Positions 36,272-48,596 of a stretch of DNA of 64,000 nt are shown here, piece after piece. Origin of the DNA: Hyaloperonospora brassicae (lineage: Eukaryota > Oomycota > Peronosporomycetes > Peronosporales > Peronosporaceae); assembly GCA_947650285.1 (NCBI GenBank), contig CANTFL010000395.1:1-64000 (forward strand). The letters are read 5' to 3'. Numbering within the stretch: the first letter of the stretch is position 1; each line of letters starts with the position of its first letter. Both the position numbers and the translations under genes were made by a program. The notes beneath the pieces were generated by a model. The model had not been told where the DNA came from, ran no database searches, and worked only from the letters and a program-made list of their open reading frames with translations.

Positions 36272-37319
36272 TTGGGTTGGATGCTTTCGTGAGTGGTCGC
36301 CATCAGCACCTTATCCACCTCCTGTCGAGGATGCTCAGTCGCCGCTACGTTGCCCGGTATCCCAGCTTCGCCATTCTCACATCGCTCGAAATCCAGAACA
36401 ATTTGAATCGTAACACTGCCCATCAAATACATCCCCTATTGCGACCTGGGGATTGTACTAATTAATTTTAAGTGTAAAGTTATGAATAAACAATGTGATC
36501 TCGCCAGAAACTAGCATATCGTAACATATATAGAGCATCCGAAGCCACGCTAATTCTTATTCCTACAACAGCCGATAATATACTTAGTTAGGCCTTAAAT
36601 AGCAAGTATACACGGGGACAGGCTGGTATGGGATCTCGTGCTCCTACAGTGGAGCAGAAGATTCGGCTCACGGGCTAACATAAACCACAATTGCAGGTGA
36701 TCGATCAGTTCAACATGTTCTGAAATGGGAGTTGTAGCTATTTATTTTTGCAGAAATGCTAAATTGGTCATATCTTTATCACGGCGACTTCCACCTTCTT
36801 TATTGTGATTGATACCAGAAGATGGGCACGTATATTGATCGCCCCGGAGGTTTTATGAAGATCGATCTTGTCCTTGGAAATAAGGAACATAATGCAATTG
36901 CTTTTTTTTACTCGGCAAGCACTATCTTGTTCAGACTCATGCAAGATTTTAAAAAGTCATGCATACGTCAGTTCGCATGTATATGTGCACCTCATCAGCA
37001 CACAATGGTAAATTGTTGATCTAGAAGTACTCAATAAATTGATTCAAACCAGTTTGGGCATCCAGCAAAAATTGTATGGAGGCAACATCCAAGAGAATGG
37101 CCTATATAATAGTGATGTTCACTCCTTTGGACTTGCTCTAAATACGAATATTGATACTTGATGGCCTAGGCAATCTAACTTGCCACCTCTTTACTACGAT
37201 AAGCTGATTGACAAATATCACCTGGCACATACATCATGTAATCGCTCTCCTTCGAATGCAGAAAATTCCACGAAATGGCAGGTATCATTATATTAACGGT
37301 TTATAATCTACGTTGGTAA

Positions 37320-37688
37320 ATGACTACTCTTATCTGTATCTTGATCTTCTCCAGTAAGTACGTGGACAAATTTTGTACATCTAGCGGCAATCAGGATGTA
37401 GCCCTCACCGGGTACAAGTACTCGTATTGTGCATCGTCGATCAGCCGCTGGGAAATCTGCGAAGCGTTGTTTGGACCAATAAGACTTCTAAGTCTCTATA
37501 ATAATTTTGTGGGTGTAGTGAATCGCAACATATCTCTTCTTTACACCGTCATTTCAATCTCCTTTATTCTAATAGCCGTATTATGGAAGCATACGGATAT
37601 ATTTTTATACCACATCGCGTTATCCATGTCATGCGACAAGTCGCGTGTCAGCCGCACAGACACTTTGTTAAAATTGTCGACTAATTGA
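37320..37688 (+). CDS. unrecognised 122-codon frame in segment X
   Basis: MTTLICILIFSSKYVDKF at the start, and a hydrophobic stretch near residues 75-92 (LLYTVISISFILIAVLW) that could span a membrane. The protein is identical in X' (55284-55652), but the duplication is recent, so this says little about selection. Confidence 0.2.
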   Translation: MTTLICILIFSSKYVDKFCTSSGNQDVALTGYKYSYCASSISRWEICEALFGPIRLLSLYNNFVGVVNRNISLLYTVISISFILIAVLWKHTDIFLYHIALSMSCDKSRVSRTDTLLKLSTN

Positions 37689-37912
37689 ACCGTCTATAGT
37701 GATACACAGTTGTGGTGAAGTGCCTACAAAGAATTATATACCTAGAGACTGGCACGGTAAATGGACAAAAAGTCACCCTCCGGGCAAAGGGTTGTTGAAA
37801 GAGAAAGGGACTTGAAAGTAGTTGAGACTTTATGGGACAGGAAACCGCAGGGCCTGTCGAGGGGAAGATCGTTACTAAGTTAACATTTAGCGGCGCTGAA
37901 CGATATTGACCG

Positions 37913-38050
37913 CAGTCCCTCACTGGTTTATTCAGTCCCTCATCGATAGACCTGTGTAGCTCAATGGTAGATCCGGTCCTTCGTAGGTGGGAATGACTAC
38001 CTCATGGTAAATTTAGTCCCTCACTGGTAGACCTAGGTCCCGCACTAGTA
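37913..38050. repeat. degenerate short tandem repeat
   Basis: Units related to CAGTCCCTCACTGGT recur four to five times with drift (CAGTCCCTCATCGATAGACC, TAGTCCCTCACTGGTAGACC, AGGTCCCGCACTAGTAAAAC). A tRNA-like D-arm string (TAGCTCAATGGTAGA) lies inside near 37957, but no B box follows. Copied at about 55877-56014. Confidence 0.4.
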
Positions 38051-38234
38051 AAACCGATCCATTCAGATCCGTCGATTCCTGAACATACACATTCGAGACA
38101 GTGCACCGGCAACTATAAAGAAGAGAAGCTTAGGGACATTAAGATATCGAATATTGCGATCTACGTGGCACGTCGTCGTGCCTAAAGAGATAATTTTCTA
38201 GGTCTTCCCACCTGTTGAGGAAATGATACGCTTT

Positions 38235-38657
38235 AGAACCCCGAGTCTCCAGAAGATCAGGGCACGCGCACCATTGTGGTGTAGTGAGGTTCGCAAAATT
38301 TCTGCTGTGATCTTTCCTTTACTAGTGCTTAGACGGCCGGCTATCGGGAGAGGGTACTCCGTTTCCATGCTTAAATCTTTCCTCACCTTGTTTACCAGTC
38401 GGTAGGGCGGGTTGCACTCTTTCCGGTGGACTAGTGTCGAAGTCAATTGCAAACGTGCCTGGGACTGGGGTAATCGCGTGGAAATCGTCACGCGACCACA
38501 GATTGCTTGGGGGTAATCGATATAAGATACCCGGATCTCAGCGATGATTGCCTTACCACATATAGATCTTGCTCTGGTTGACCTTCTGACCACTTGAGCC
38601 GTCTAGCGATCTAGATTCCCCTTGTGTTCTTGCTGCGCCTTATCGCACTTGGCTTGT
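38235..38657 (-). repeat. old inverted LTR end with primer site, family C/D/E relative
   Basis: On the minus strand it aligns with the last part of the LTR and the first bases of gag: GACCACTTGAGCCGTCT.GCGATC near 38590, and a TGGTGCGCGTGCCCTGATC-type primer site near 38255-38275 next to an LTR end. Much more diverged than C, D and E. It is cut off exactly where the D LTR begins. Copied at about 56199-56621. Confidence 0.6.
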
Positions 38658-40441
38658 TGTGGTGAAGTCACTAATCAAATTTTGTACGAGGATCGGTGGC
38701 TACACATTTGGGACGCCACTTACTGGTGGAAAAAGAGGCCATGGGACTTGGCGATCCACTAAGAAAAACGGGATCGGCGATCCGATCCAACTGTCGTCAG
38801 ACTGATTGGTATGGAACGATCTGAGACGGGGTGATCTGGGACAAGACGACAGTTAGGACGATTTCCATGGAGCGATCTGGGACAAGGATCTGAGATCGGG
38901 CGATGTGATGTGACTCTGTGAAGAAGGTGTGACATCCTGCAGACCGGTGACACTCTCTACGGGGCTCCTAAAGGGAGTACTGGTTTAGGTTAATTATGGA
39001 CCGATCTGGAAGTGGGGATGTTTGTGGGGGTCCGTGGGACCGTTGTAAGAATTGTGGATGGTCCCATTGTGCGGATAAACCGTTGAGTATAGTATCGGAG
39101 CATGCACAATGAACGGAAAAGACATATAGGGCCGGATCGCACTGTGTCGATCCTCAACGATCTCGAATTTGACACCAGATCGGCCATGTTCCCTGCTGGT
39201 TATGGATATATCGATGATGAAGCTATTGTATGATGATGTACATGCTTGTTGGAGATCCATGAGTGATGTCCCAAAAGTTCAGACCGAAAGAGCCAGTGGA
39301 AGTCGGTCGAATAGACGTCGCAAAATGGATTCAGACACATTTCACATCTTGGATACTATTTTGGACTTTTCGGTACTAAAATTGGGTATTTGGTACCATA
39401 TTTGGAATTTGGTCCTTTTTGGTGTCTAGGTACGATATCGGGAGTATTGGCGCTATCTTTGGAGTACAGGTCACGAAAAGTTCGACACGTGTTCAAGGGG
39501 GCGGTCAAGCTTAAAGGTGATATCGACTTGGACAGTGACCTACGGTTGGGAATAGGATTAATGATAGGTTGGACATTAATTTGGTTGGTTAATAAACAGA
39601 CTTGAACTCTACTTCTTCTGCTCACGACGCACGTTCTCCTCCCCTCTTCTCCGGGCAAGATTGATTTGGCTTCCCCGGCGGGTCAAGGCACGCGTGTTAC
39701 AGGGACACAGAGGACCGATCTTGGAGTGTTGGCCAAGATCGAGAAGAGCGATCTAGGGATATCTGGCCCGGATCAATCAAGTACTCACACTCAACTCAAC
39801 TGCTAGGGTAGCAGCCACACAACAAAGGAAAAGGAAAATGATTTTGGACACAAGATCGCGAGACGGCTCAAGTGGTCAGAAGATCTGGACAAGGCGTTCA
39901 AGACAAGACCGAGCGAGATCGAAGCGATCTACTGGACATATCGGAGTGTTTCATTTTGGCGAAACCAAGAACCGATCTGTCCATATTGCGCACTTCCAGC
40001 AAGATTGGCCGATCCCAAGACCAGATCGGACCGATCCCAACGCAAGATCGACGCAAGACTATTATTTGCTGAGTGAAGATTTCCGCACAGCGAAGACCCC
40101 GATCCCGAAGACAAATCGAGATCGGTGTGATCCAAGAGCAAGATCGCGACATATCCAAATAGAGATCGCCGTGACTCAAGATCAGGATCGCAGAACCCCT
40201 GTTCGTGGTGTGAAGATTTCCGCACCGGAAGCGAACTCTCAACCCCAAACCCTCAGCGAGATCGACATCTCCCAAGGCCGTTACGAAGAGCTCAAGCCAG
40301 CCCAACCGACGGGTACACAAGGTGAGCACAAGGTTATACAGCAAGGCACGGATCGGATTTCCTCCTCCGTGAGTCGGCAAGTCTGGGAAAGTGGAAGATC
40401 GACACTCACTAAATTAGTTTTGTGAGATCAACTTCGCCACA
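38658..40441 (+). repeat. Element D 5' LTR (1784 bp)
   Basis: Starts TGTGGTGAAGTC and ends AACTTCGCCACA next to the gag ATG. The ends are imperfect inverted repeats here and perfect over 12 bp in E. An AATAAA at 39591-39596 could be a poly(A) signal. The stretch 39340-39480 repeats TTTGG about every 10 bp, and 39838-40441 is dense in GATC. Confidence 0.88.
39838..40425 (+). other. open frame inside the LTR, probably non-coding
   Basis: 195 codons from ATG, rich in Arg, Asp and Ser, lying wholly in the LTR. Related frames exist in C (minus, up to 275 codons) and E, but in E a one-base change near 58160 ends it early. Openness may follow from the GATC-rich, TA-poor composition. Confidence 0.2.
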
Positions 40442-42902
40442 ATGGTGCGCGTGCCCGGATCTTCTGAGGACTCTGGATTTCACCGTGAGTCCACTGGCGA
40501 AGATGTCAAGATCAAGCAAGAACCTGGGATTGAAGTGTCAGCGACAGAGGGGTCGACGTAGACACGCAGAAGCACAAGATCCTTAGATCATCAGAGTTTT
40601 GGGAGGGGCTCTGATGAAATGAAAATGAAAGAGGAAGATCGAGAGATCGATCTGGAAGATAAACCTCAAGTCCCTCCTTGGGCCTTTTCGGGGGCCCCGC
40701 AGATCTCTCTGCAAAGAGCGATCTGCTGGATGAAAATCCAATGGTGAAAACCACATCGGCGAGAGCCAAACCCTATCTCCTCGTCGATAGATCTCCCGAC
40801 CTCAAGCCGAGGAACAAGATCACGAGATCGATCACATCGGAACGGTCCACTACGAGATCGACGGGATCGGACGTCAAAGATTGCCAGATCAGCCGAACCG
40901 TGCAATCAAAGGTCGGAGTCAAAGATATCGCGACGCCAAAGACAGAAGGTAACCGAAGGAAGATCGCGTCCAGGGAGAAGGAGACGACGGGAGAAGCAAG
41001 TGAGCGTGCGAAGTGGCAATACTATTATGGCCATTTAAAGACGCTGCTCAAGACGGATCCAGTATTCAAGATACTAAAGCCCAAGCTGATTGGTCCTCTG
41101 GATAAGCCGATCTCGGTCCCACCTCCTGGGACCAACAAAGTCGACGAGATCAATTTGATTCTGCAGATGTTGGACGACATGGGTGTCTGCCCTAATGCTT
41201 TTGATGGAGATGAAATGCTGAATTGCACCTTGGAACAGTTGAAGAACGCGGCGAATGAGTTTGTGGAGATTATGATAATGCTGGTGGGCAAAGCCAATAC
41301 TCCTGAAGACAAGATCGAGACACCCTCAGACTCGCTCCAGAAACACCCCGCGGGATCGCCCCGCTACGCCTCGGATGACTCCGAGAGCGAGTCAGATGGA
41401 TCCATCAGCATTCGTCGGATGTCTCTGGGACCATCGGGTGGTGTGTTCTTACAGAACAAGATCGGCCAAGCCAAGGTTGATGCCTTTAAAGGACACGCCA
41501 AGAGCGACATACCACTGAGATCGGCCGGTACCCGTACGGGGCCGGACGATCAAAAAGAAAGCGATCTAAGTCGGCACTTCAATGCAGCCATGAAGAAGTA
41601 CGAGGCGGATCAACGTACATCTCAGCGAATGAATCGACAGCCAAACCACTACCCAGATCGCCGTACCTTTCTCCTATTCTCGCACGAAAGACATGAAATG
41701 CCGGATGTGGAGATGGAATCGGTGGAGTCGGGCACTTACCAGCAGATCCATCATGGGGCGTAATACGACCCAGATGATCTATGGATGCACGAACTACGGC
41801 GCCCTCACGTAGCCGCGACCGGTGTGACTACCGGAGGGGGGAGCATCACGCAGAGGATCAGAATCTCAGCGATTTCGGAACTGAAAATATTATCAGGGAA
41901 GGATCGGGAAGAAGACAAAGCACGAAACTGGATCGGATAAGTGAAGTCAGCTTTCATCCGGGACCAAGCACCGGACGAAGTGAGATGTCTGGTTTTCGGT
42001 GATCTCATGGAAGCCCCGCCCGTTATCGGTACCGACAGCTGAGCAGATCGACGAGATTCAATCGGAAAGAATTGATAGACAGTTTTCTTGTGGAATATGC
42101 GGGACACGGGATGTCCGCGAGCCGGCAATATTACCACGCAAAGAAAAGTTCGGAGGAAGATCCTTTGCAGTACCTATATCGGCTCAATGTGATGGGAATG
42201 CAGGCGAAGATACCGGTGATGACTGGATTTCCAGCTGCGCGCAAAGAATGTGTCAACCATTTCATTGACACCTTGGACGACCCCGATCTGTCCAATCAAT
42301 TGCTACTGCTGAAAATAGAAAACGCAGATACCATGCAAAAAACGCTACATGGATATCAACAAGGGAGATCACGTCAAGGGAAAGTGATGATGGGATCGTC
42401 CAAGTTCAGACAAAAGAGAACTCAGGGTCCAGCGCTGTCTAAGCCTGCACGAGCGATGAGGATGATCCGTACCGAGGACGCCAGCAGCGAGTCAGGATCG
42501 GACGCCTACGGATCGGATTCGGAAGATCGATTGAGAGCGGTCCACGTGGCTGCTACTACGGATCGGCACCCATCCCCCAATGACGTTACGGCAAACGCGA
42601 GATCGGTCGACCCGAACGTTCGTCGAGATTACCAAGATCGCAATATGTCATCAAAGCCGTAAACTTATTGCGGATCGACCAAGCATGGAGATCTCGGTTG
42701 CTGTAAGCGGCTCACTTGTCAGAAGTGCGGGCGTAAAGGACACCCCTCTGACAATTATTCTTTTGTGTGTCGTGCGTGCGGTGAGATGCATGACCCGGTA
42801 AAATGTCCCACGGAGGAGTTCTACAACATGATCCGCCAGTGGTACGTCCCAAACAAGCGTGCGAGGATGTTGCCAGAGAAGGCCGAGAACATGTTAAACT
42901 AG
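40442..42902 (+). pseudogene. Element D gag (dead)
   Basis: Same start (MVRVPGSSE) and end as the E gag. Stops include TAG at 40559-40561, TAA at 41761-41763 and TAA at 41938-41940; further frameshifts split the rest. Open parts: 40678-41763 and 42072-42662. The first zinc knuckle is damaged (TYCGSTKHGDLGC with its first Cys preceded by a stop). The second knuckle keeps its Cys and His residues. Confidence 0.9.
40443..40461 (+). other. candidate primer binding site, element D
   Basis: TGGTGCGCGTGCCCGGATC starts one base after the LTR. TGG is the complement of a tRNA CCA end. The string is kept in C and E and in the old copy at 38255-38275. It overlaps the gag start codon. The tRNA is not identified. 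Confidence 0.6.
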
Positions 42903-42933
42903 GACGCTCGCCAGGTTTGAATCTGGTACGAGC
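42893..42933 (+). promoter_or_regulatory. candidate -1 frameshift signal, element D
   Basis: GTTAAAC (42893-42899), the gag stop TAG, a 6-nt spacer and a hairpin at 42906-42914 with 42923-42926 and 42929-42933. Same sequence as in E. Confidence 0.6.
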
Positions 42934-45900
42934 CGAGCGTTCTAGGCTCTGCATTATTGCATACGTGAAAAAAAGAAGACAGATCGCGAGAGTAAGCAGG
43001 ACACGGATATGTAAACAAATAGATCTCGTTCGAAGTCAAAACGTGTTTCTTCCGTGTCCCATCTGAAGCGGATCGATGAGTACTCGCGATCTGAACCAAC
43101 CATGGAGATCGAGCTCGCTTACGGTGAATCTCGCGGATACTGGAAGCACTAGTCGCCCGGGAAGTGGTTCAAACAAGCGAAAGCTGTTGGCAAGATCAAC
43201 AACGTAAAAGCCACTCTGTTATTTGATTCTGGTGCTGAAGTGTCGATCATTGACACCACCTTTTCTCGTAAGGTCGGTTGTGATATTGACAAAGTCAACG
43301 ACAAGAATGTATCGGGATTGGAGAAACTCTGTACATGACGATAGGACGTACCAAGATCGAAGTGACCCCCGCGGGATCGCTGGTATACTGTTTCAATGTG
43401 TGGGTAGGCGATCTGGTAGGGCAAAAAGCGATTCTGGGCATGGACTTTATGGTGCCTTCCGGAGTGCGGCTCGATATAGCCGATGGCGCGCTATGTCTAC
43501 CGGAAGAAATCCGCATTTACCTCGCAGGACGTCGCCCCGCGTACGGATCGAAGATACAACATATAACGGCGAAGGACCAATACGTGGTGATCCCGGTCGG
43601 AGAGTCAAGGGAAGTGAAGATCGGGATCGGAGGGGCTAAGATGAAGTTGTGGATCGCTAGAGGACCGGATTGGGTTCCCACTGTGATCTCGGTGTTGGGT
43701 AAGACGAAGTACCTGAAGATGACCAACATTAAAGACCGTGAGATCATAATTCCTACCCACACTATATTAGACTTGTGGACCGAAGGCGATATGGTACCGC
43801 GAACTCAAGGTTTCGTGACGGTCGGATCGGGAAAGTACAAGGAGTGGCAAACTCTGGCGTATGGAGATACAACGGATCGAGTGAATGAACACCCAAAAGA
43901 ACAGATCGGACCACTGGTAGATCGCCCTACGTATGCCACTCCCATATACATCATGAAACGTCGGTCCGACACGTTAAAGGACATACCTCCAGCGATTTCC
44001 ATGATAACGCAGCAAGCTGGTGATGATGAATCGCAAAAGACAGATGTTGTGGTTGCGAGGGAAGTAATGGTCAACGGAGCCGAACTAGCGCGGGTGGATA
44101 GCGATTAAGAAATCGGAAGTCGACAGGCTACGAAGGGAGATCGCGATACAGATCCCGACTGGCTACGTGACAGATCGTGTCTATCGAAGGCCAAACCGAC
44201 TGATTAACTGCTGAATTTGGACCAGCCGGGACAGACAAAAGAGCCCAAGGAAGAAGCAATGTTAAAGAAGGAAGATGCCGAGATCGCGGGAACACGAGTT
44301 TACTACCACGAGAGCGGAGATTTGTTTGCTGAAGATATCGAGCAGCACATGGCAGTACTCATAGAAATGTCGGCGACTACAGAAGAAGTGAAAATTGAAG
44401 ATATTCAGATCGGAGATCCAAATGTGCCTCTCACCACAGATCAACAGCGACTCAGATTGCTGATCTGGAAGAGCCGTCACCTTCTTATGGGGAGGGCAAC
44501 GCTCTACCACCAGCAGCACGGGGCGCGATCTGTGATATTGATGTCGGTGGGGCAGCACCGATAGCGCAAAGAGTACGTCCGGTCGCACCTCAATATCGGG
44601 AGAAGCTGTCAGATCTTATCAAAAGGTTGTTAGCGGCCACGATCGTTCAGCCATCCACGTTACCTTGGGCGTCTTCGATAGTGGTGATCATCAAGAAGAA
44701 CGGAGTGGATATTCGTCTCTCTATTTATTATCGAAGAGAGAATCATCTAACGCGACTGATGGTTTACCCCATGCCGCTGATCAGCGATCTACTGGAGGAT
44801 TCGGATAAGGCTCTGTGGTACTGCTTGTTAGACATGGCTAGTGGATTCTGGGTCGTGGAAATGACCGAACGAGTAAAATTGATCTCAGCATTTGTCACGC
44901 CGTCCAGCCTTTTTATCTGGCTTCGAATGCCTTTTGGACTTAAGAACGCGCCCCAGATCTATCAACGTCTTGTTGACAATGCGCTTTATGGGTATCTCAA
45001 GATCGGCCAGAGATCAGCTTCTGATGGCCCGATCGACGTGTTCAAGGACGGCAAACTTGAGACAGGTCGACGACCTTCTGTAATGGGACGCCGGTCTCAC
45101 ATTGACGACATCCTCATACCAGCCACGCCATGGAAATCTCTGTACGCAAAAGTAGAGCGATTGATGGAAGCATGTGATAAGTGGAATCTGTCTATCAGTC
45201 TCACTAAGAGTTTTAAAGGGTGCCGTAAGGTCTATTATTTGGGACATCGAGTGTCTGTGGATGGTCTGGAGGCTCAGCCCAAGAAATTGGAGTCGTTGAT
45301 CAACATCCCGTTTCGTAGCACGCTGCGAGCTATGAAATCTTTTCTCGGGAGCTTGAACTACTACCGTCGCTTCATTGAAGATTTCGCGGTGTACGCCGCT
45401 GTATTGTACAAGCTAATAGAATCCGATTTCTTTGAGATAGGCCGATCTCAGCTCGCAGCAGGAGACGAATGGTCGAACGAGGGTCGATGGAAGAAAGCCA
45501 AGGTTGCTTTTACTATGCTAAAGGCTAAGATAGCTACAACTCCCATGATCAAACACTTCTACCCAGATAGCCCTCTCGTGATCTTGGTCTACGCAAGCAA
45601 GTGGACTGTTTCAGTGGACCTGATACAGGAGTACGATGGCGTGTACCATCCGGTGACGTTTACAAGCCGCACGTTGAAGCCCAATGAGCTTAGCTACGGA
45701 ACGGTGGAAAAGAATTGCTGGCATTTCTTCGTGTTTTGGATGTATGCTATACTACGCTTGCCTCGCGGGAGATCACTGTGCTGACCCGACATTCTACGTT
45801 AGTGTGGTTGATGCAATCTCGGGGACTCAACGGGAGATTAGGATGGTGGGCTGATTTGTTGTCAAACTGGACTATGGAGGTAAAGAAATGTGAGCGAGGA

Positions 45901-48245
45901 GAGGAAGAAATCCTGGGCATGTTGGCAGCGAGTATAACCCCAAGAGATGAAATAGAAGAGATGCTGATCGCGATCTCCCCACGTAAAGACTGCCGACTCA
46001 AGATATCAACACCACCACCAACGGTGGAAGCAGATGAGGAGTTGCTGGTGGCTAGTTTCGATGGACCGGCGAGGATAAAAAAGAAAGGAGGGTCGTACAG
46101 TGTGGTGATATGGAGGTTACCCGAGTGGACGATCGCGGCAGCAGAATCGAGATATGCTCACAATCTGACTGTGAATGAAGCAGAGTATAATGGCTTGCTG
46201 CTGTGCTTTGAGTTACTCGCCGATCTGGACAGGGGGCGAGTAATTCTGTGTGGAGATTCCAATTTGGTGATTCGACAGATGCGCGGTGAGATCGACTGCA
46301 AGGCACCGGGCCTTCAACTTCCCAGGCATAAAGCGATAGAGAAATTGCGATCTTGGCATAGTCACGAGTTTCTACAAATGAAGCAAGAATGAAACAAAAG
46401 TGCAGATCGACTAGCCAGCACAGCATTGCAGAACGAAAACGGAAGAAAAATTGTAGCCGACGAAGATCGGCAAGATCTGATGACTCTGAACCGTCTCGAT
46501 GAATTGTTGAAGCCCAAGCAAGATGGGCAGCTTGATCGAATGACTGCGGTAACGAGATCAGCCAAGAGAATACGTCATGAACCTGAAGTGATACAGGAGG
46601 AGATAGTACAGAGGATTTGTAATTCGATGAATTGGCTAAGCTTAAGATGAGGAGCGTTGTATTGTCAATTTTACATAATATCTGAATGGTGATGTATTAA
46701 ACTCGGACGCGGGAGAAGTGAAGATGTGCGCGAAACTGGCTCCAGAGTACGAGATCGACGAGATCGACCTGCTTTTCTTCTTCCCAATGGCGAAAAGAGA
46801 GTCAGAGGATCGCGATGGTTTGATGCGTCTGGTGATCCCAGAGACGTTGCAACAAGATTTTCTGCACCACTACCACGTTAGTCCGAAAGGAGGCAATCAA
46901 GGAATTGGCAGGACCTATTAGAGGATCAGATCGCGATCCCACTGGAGAGGGCTCTATCGGAGTGTGCAACGATATGTAGGCGAATGCACCGATTTTGAGA
47001 CCGTAAAGGGGCGTCCTAAGATCGATGAAAGATCGCCTGGCAATTTACAAGCGACCTATCTATTTCAGATAAAATCGATAGATCATATACCGTCGTTGCC
47101 CAGGTCGATCAAGGGGAATACGGAGCTACTCATTTGAGTAGATCTCTTCTCTGAGTATGAGATCGCGAAAGCTATCTCGTCACGGACCGCACAAACGGTC
47201 GCAGAAAATTACGAAGAATACGTTTTCCGATGCTTCGGAGCTAGCGAAGCTATCAGACCCGATCGAGAGCCGGGATTTATGTCCTACTTCTTTCGACATT
47301 TCAGCCAGATAGTAGGACAAAAACAGCGCCGACCATGGCCTACCGACCACAAGCAAATGGAACTGCCAAACGAATGGTGCAAACCTTGACGCGGTCGCTT
47401 AAGCTTTATGTGGCTGATGTCAACAAACAGGATTGGGATGAATGTGCTGAACATCTCACCTTTGCGATTAACACCGCACAAGATCGGATTCGGGGGGACA
47501 CCCCATTCTATCTGATTCATGGGTGGGATCCACGAGCGACGTTGGAAGCTACGTTATCAGTGGTGAACACGAGAAAAAGAGATCGCGATCCAAAAAGGTG
47601 GAGATACAAAATACAAAGACAATATCAGCGGGCTCTTTCCGCGGTGAACAATCACTTACGAGCCGCGATTCAAGAAGTGGCATATTGACACAATGAAGAC
47701 CAGGAGCGACATGAGATCGAAGTGAGAACGCAAGTTTGGCTTTACTTGAATCAACTCAATGAAGAATATGCGAAGAAGCTTGCACATATGTAGCACGGTC
47801 CATTTCTAGTTGCGGATATATGTAGAGATCACGCTGTGAAATTGGAGATCGCAGGGACTCCATATCGACTGTTTTAAATTGTGCATGTATCAAATCTGAA
47901 GAGAGTAAGACGTTCCGCGAGCGGCCTAAAGACAAGCTTCCGTTGGATGAGGCTGATAGAGTGGATTTTGATGAAGCTCTATTACCAGAGGATAGTTGAA
48001 AAAGCGATTTTAGGAGAGAGAATATGAAGTGGAAAAAATATTGGACGCGCGATCTGGTCGGAAAACCCGCTATAGACGAGTGCATCGACAGTTTCTGGTG
48101 AAGTGGAAGGCACATCCCGATCTAAGTTGATGGATGAGGCCGATCTGAGTTGTGGGGCGATCTTGCAAATGTTTGAGCGGAACCGAGTGAGTCGAAACAG
48201 TTTTGAAGCGATGCAGTTTCACGAAGGCAAGTCGGACGAACCTTA
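42900..48245 (+). pseudogene. Element D pol (dead)
   Basis: Protease keeps DSGAE near 43227, with stops and a frameshift around it. RT 44627-45784 has HIDD for YIDD near 45100 and a one-base deletion after TVEK near 45710. The second RNase H 45715-46392 keeps Asp (46060), Glu (46183) and Asp (about 46255), then meets a TGA in place of Trp. The integrase zinc region is at 46861-46920. In the core, a Trp codon before VDLF is TGA (near 47130) and the catalytic Glu is Lys (47368-47370). Chromodomain 48015-48245 (EYEVEKILDARSGRKTRY, FLVKWKAHPD). From about 45625 to 48800 it is about 99% identical to C inverted. Confidence 0.9.
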
Positions 48246-48596
48246 ACAGTTCGAACAAGGGTGCTAGACGGTAGCACATGCTGGTGGATGAGGTTGCAAG
48301 ATATGCTGTGAGGTAGCATAGGCTGATGGATGGGGTTTTGTGTATGAGTATGGAGATAGTCACGTGAATTAACTTACTGAATGATGTGGAATGAGAAGGA
48401 TCGAGGTCGTGGAAGTTGCAAAGAATGAAGTACCTAATGAAAGAGACGATGATCGAATGACTTCTACGATTATGAAAGATGATCGGGATTGGGCACCGAT
48501 CTCGAACTAAGACGATGGAGCAGGCTTGAACTTGTTCTGTAGACGGGGAATCTGCGATCCGGGGTGATCCCAATAGGCGTTGCGGAACTGGTTGCG

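Larger units (their letters stand above)
35192..38657. repeat. segment X, first copy of a 3466-bp duplicated segment
   Basis: Matches 53156-56621 base for base in length (constant offset 17,964) with well under 1-2% differences by eye. It starts right after an LTR end and stops right before an LTR start, but has no primer-binding site or polypurine tract at these edges. It therefore looks like flanking DNA carried in a tandem duplication, not an element interior. No known gene. It holds two short frames preserved in both copies, a degenerate tandem repeat and an old inverted LTR piece, listed separately. Confidence 0.85.

Noticed and set aside
37950..38020. tRNA gene in segment X
   Set aside because: An A-box-like string is present, but there is no B box, no cloverleaf and no CCA-side stem.
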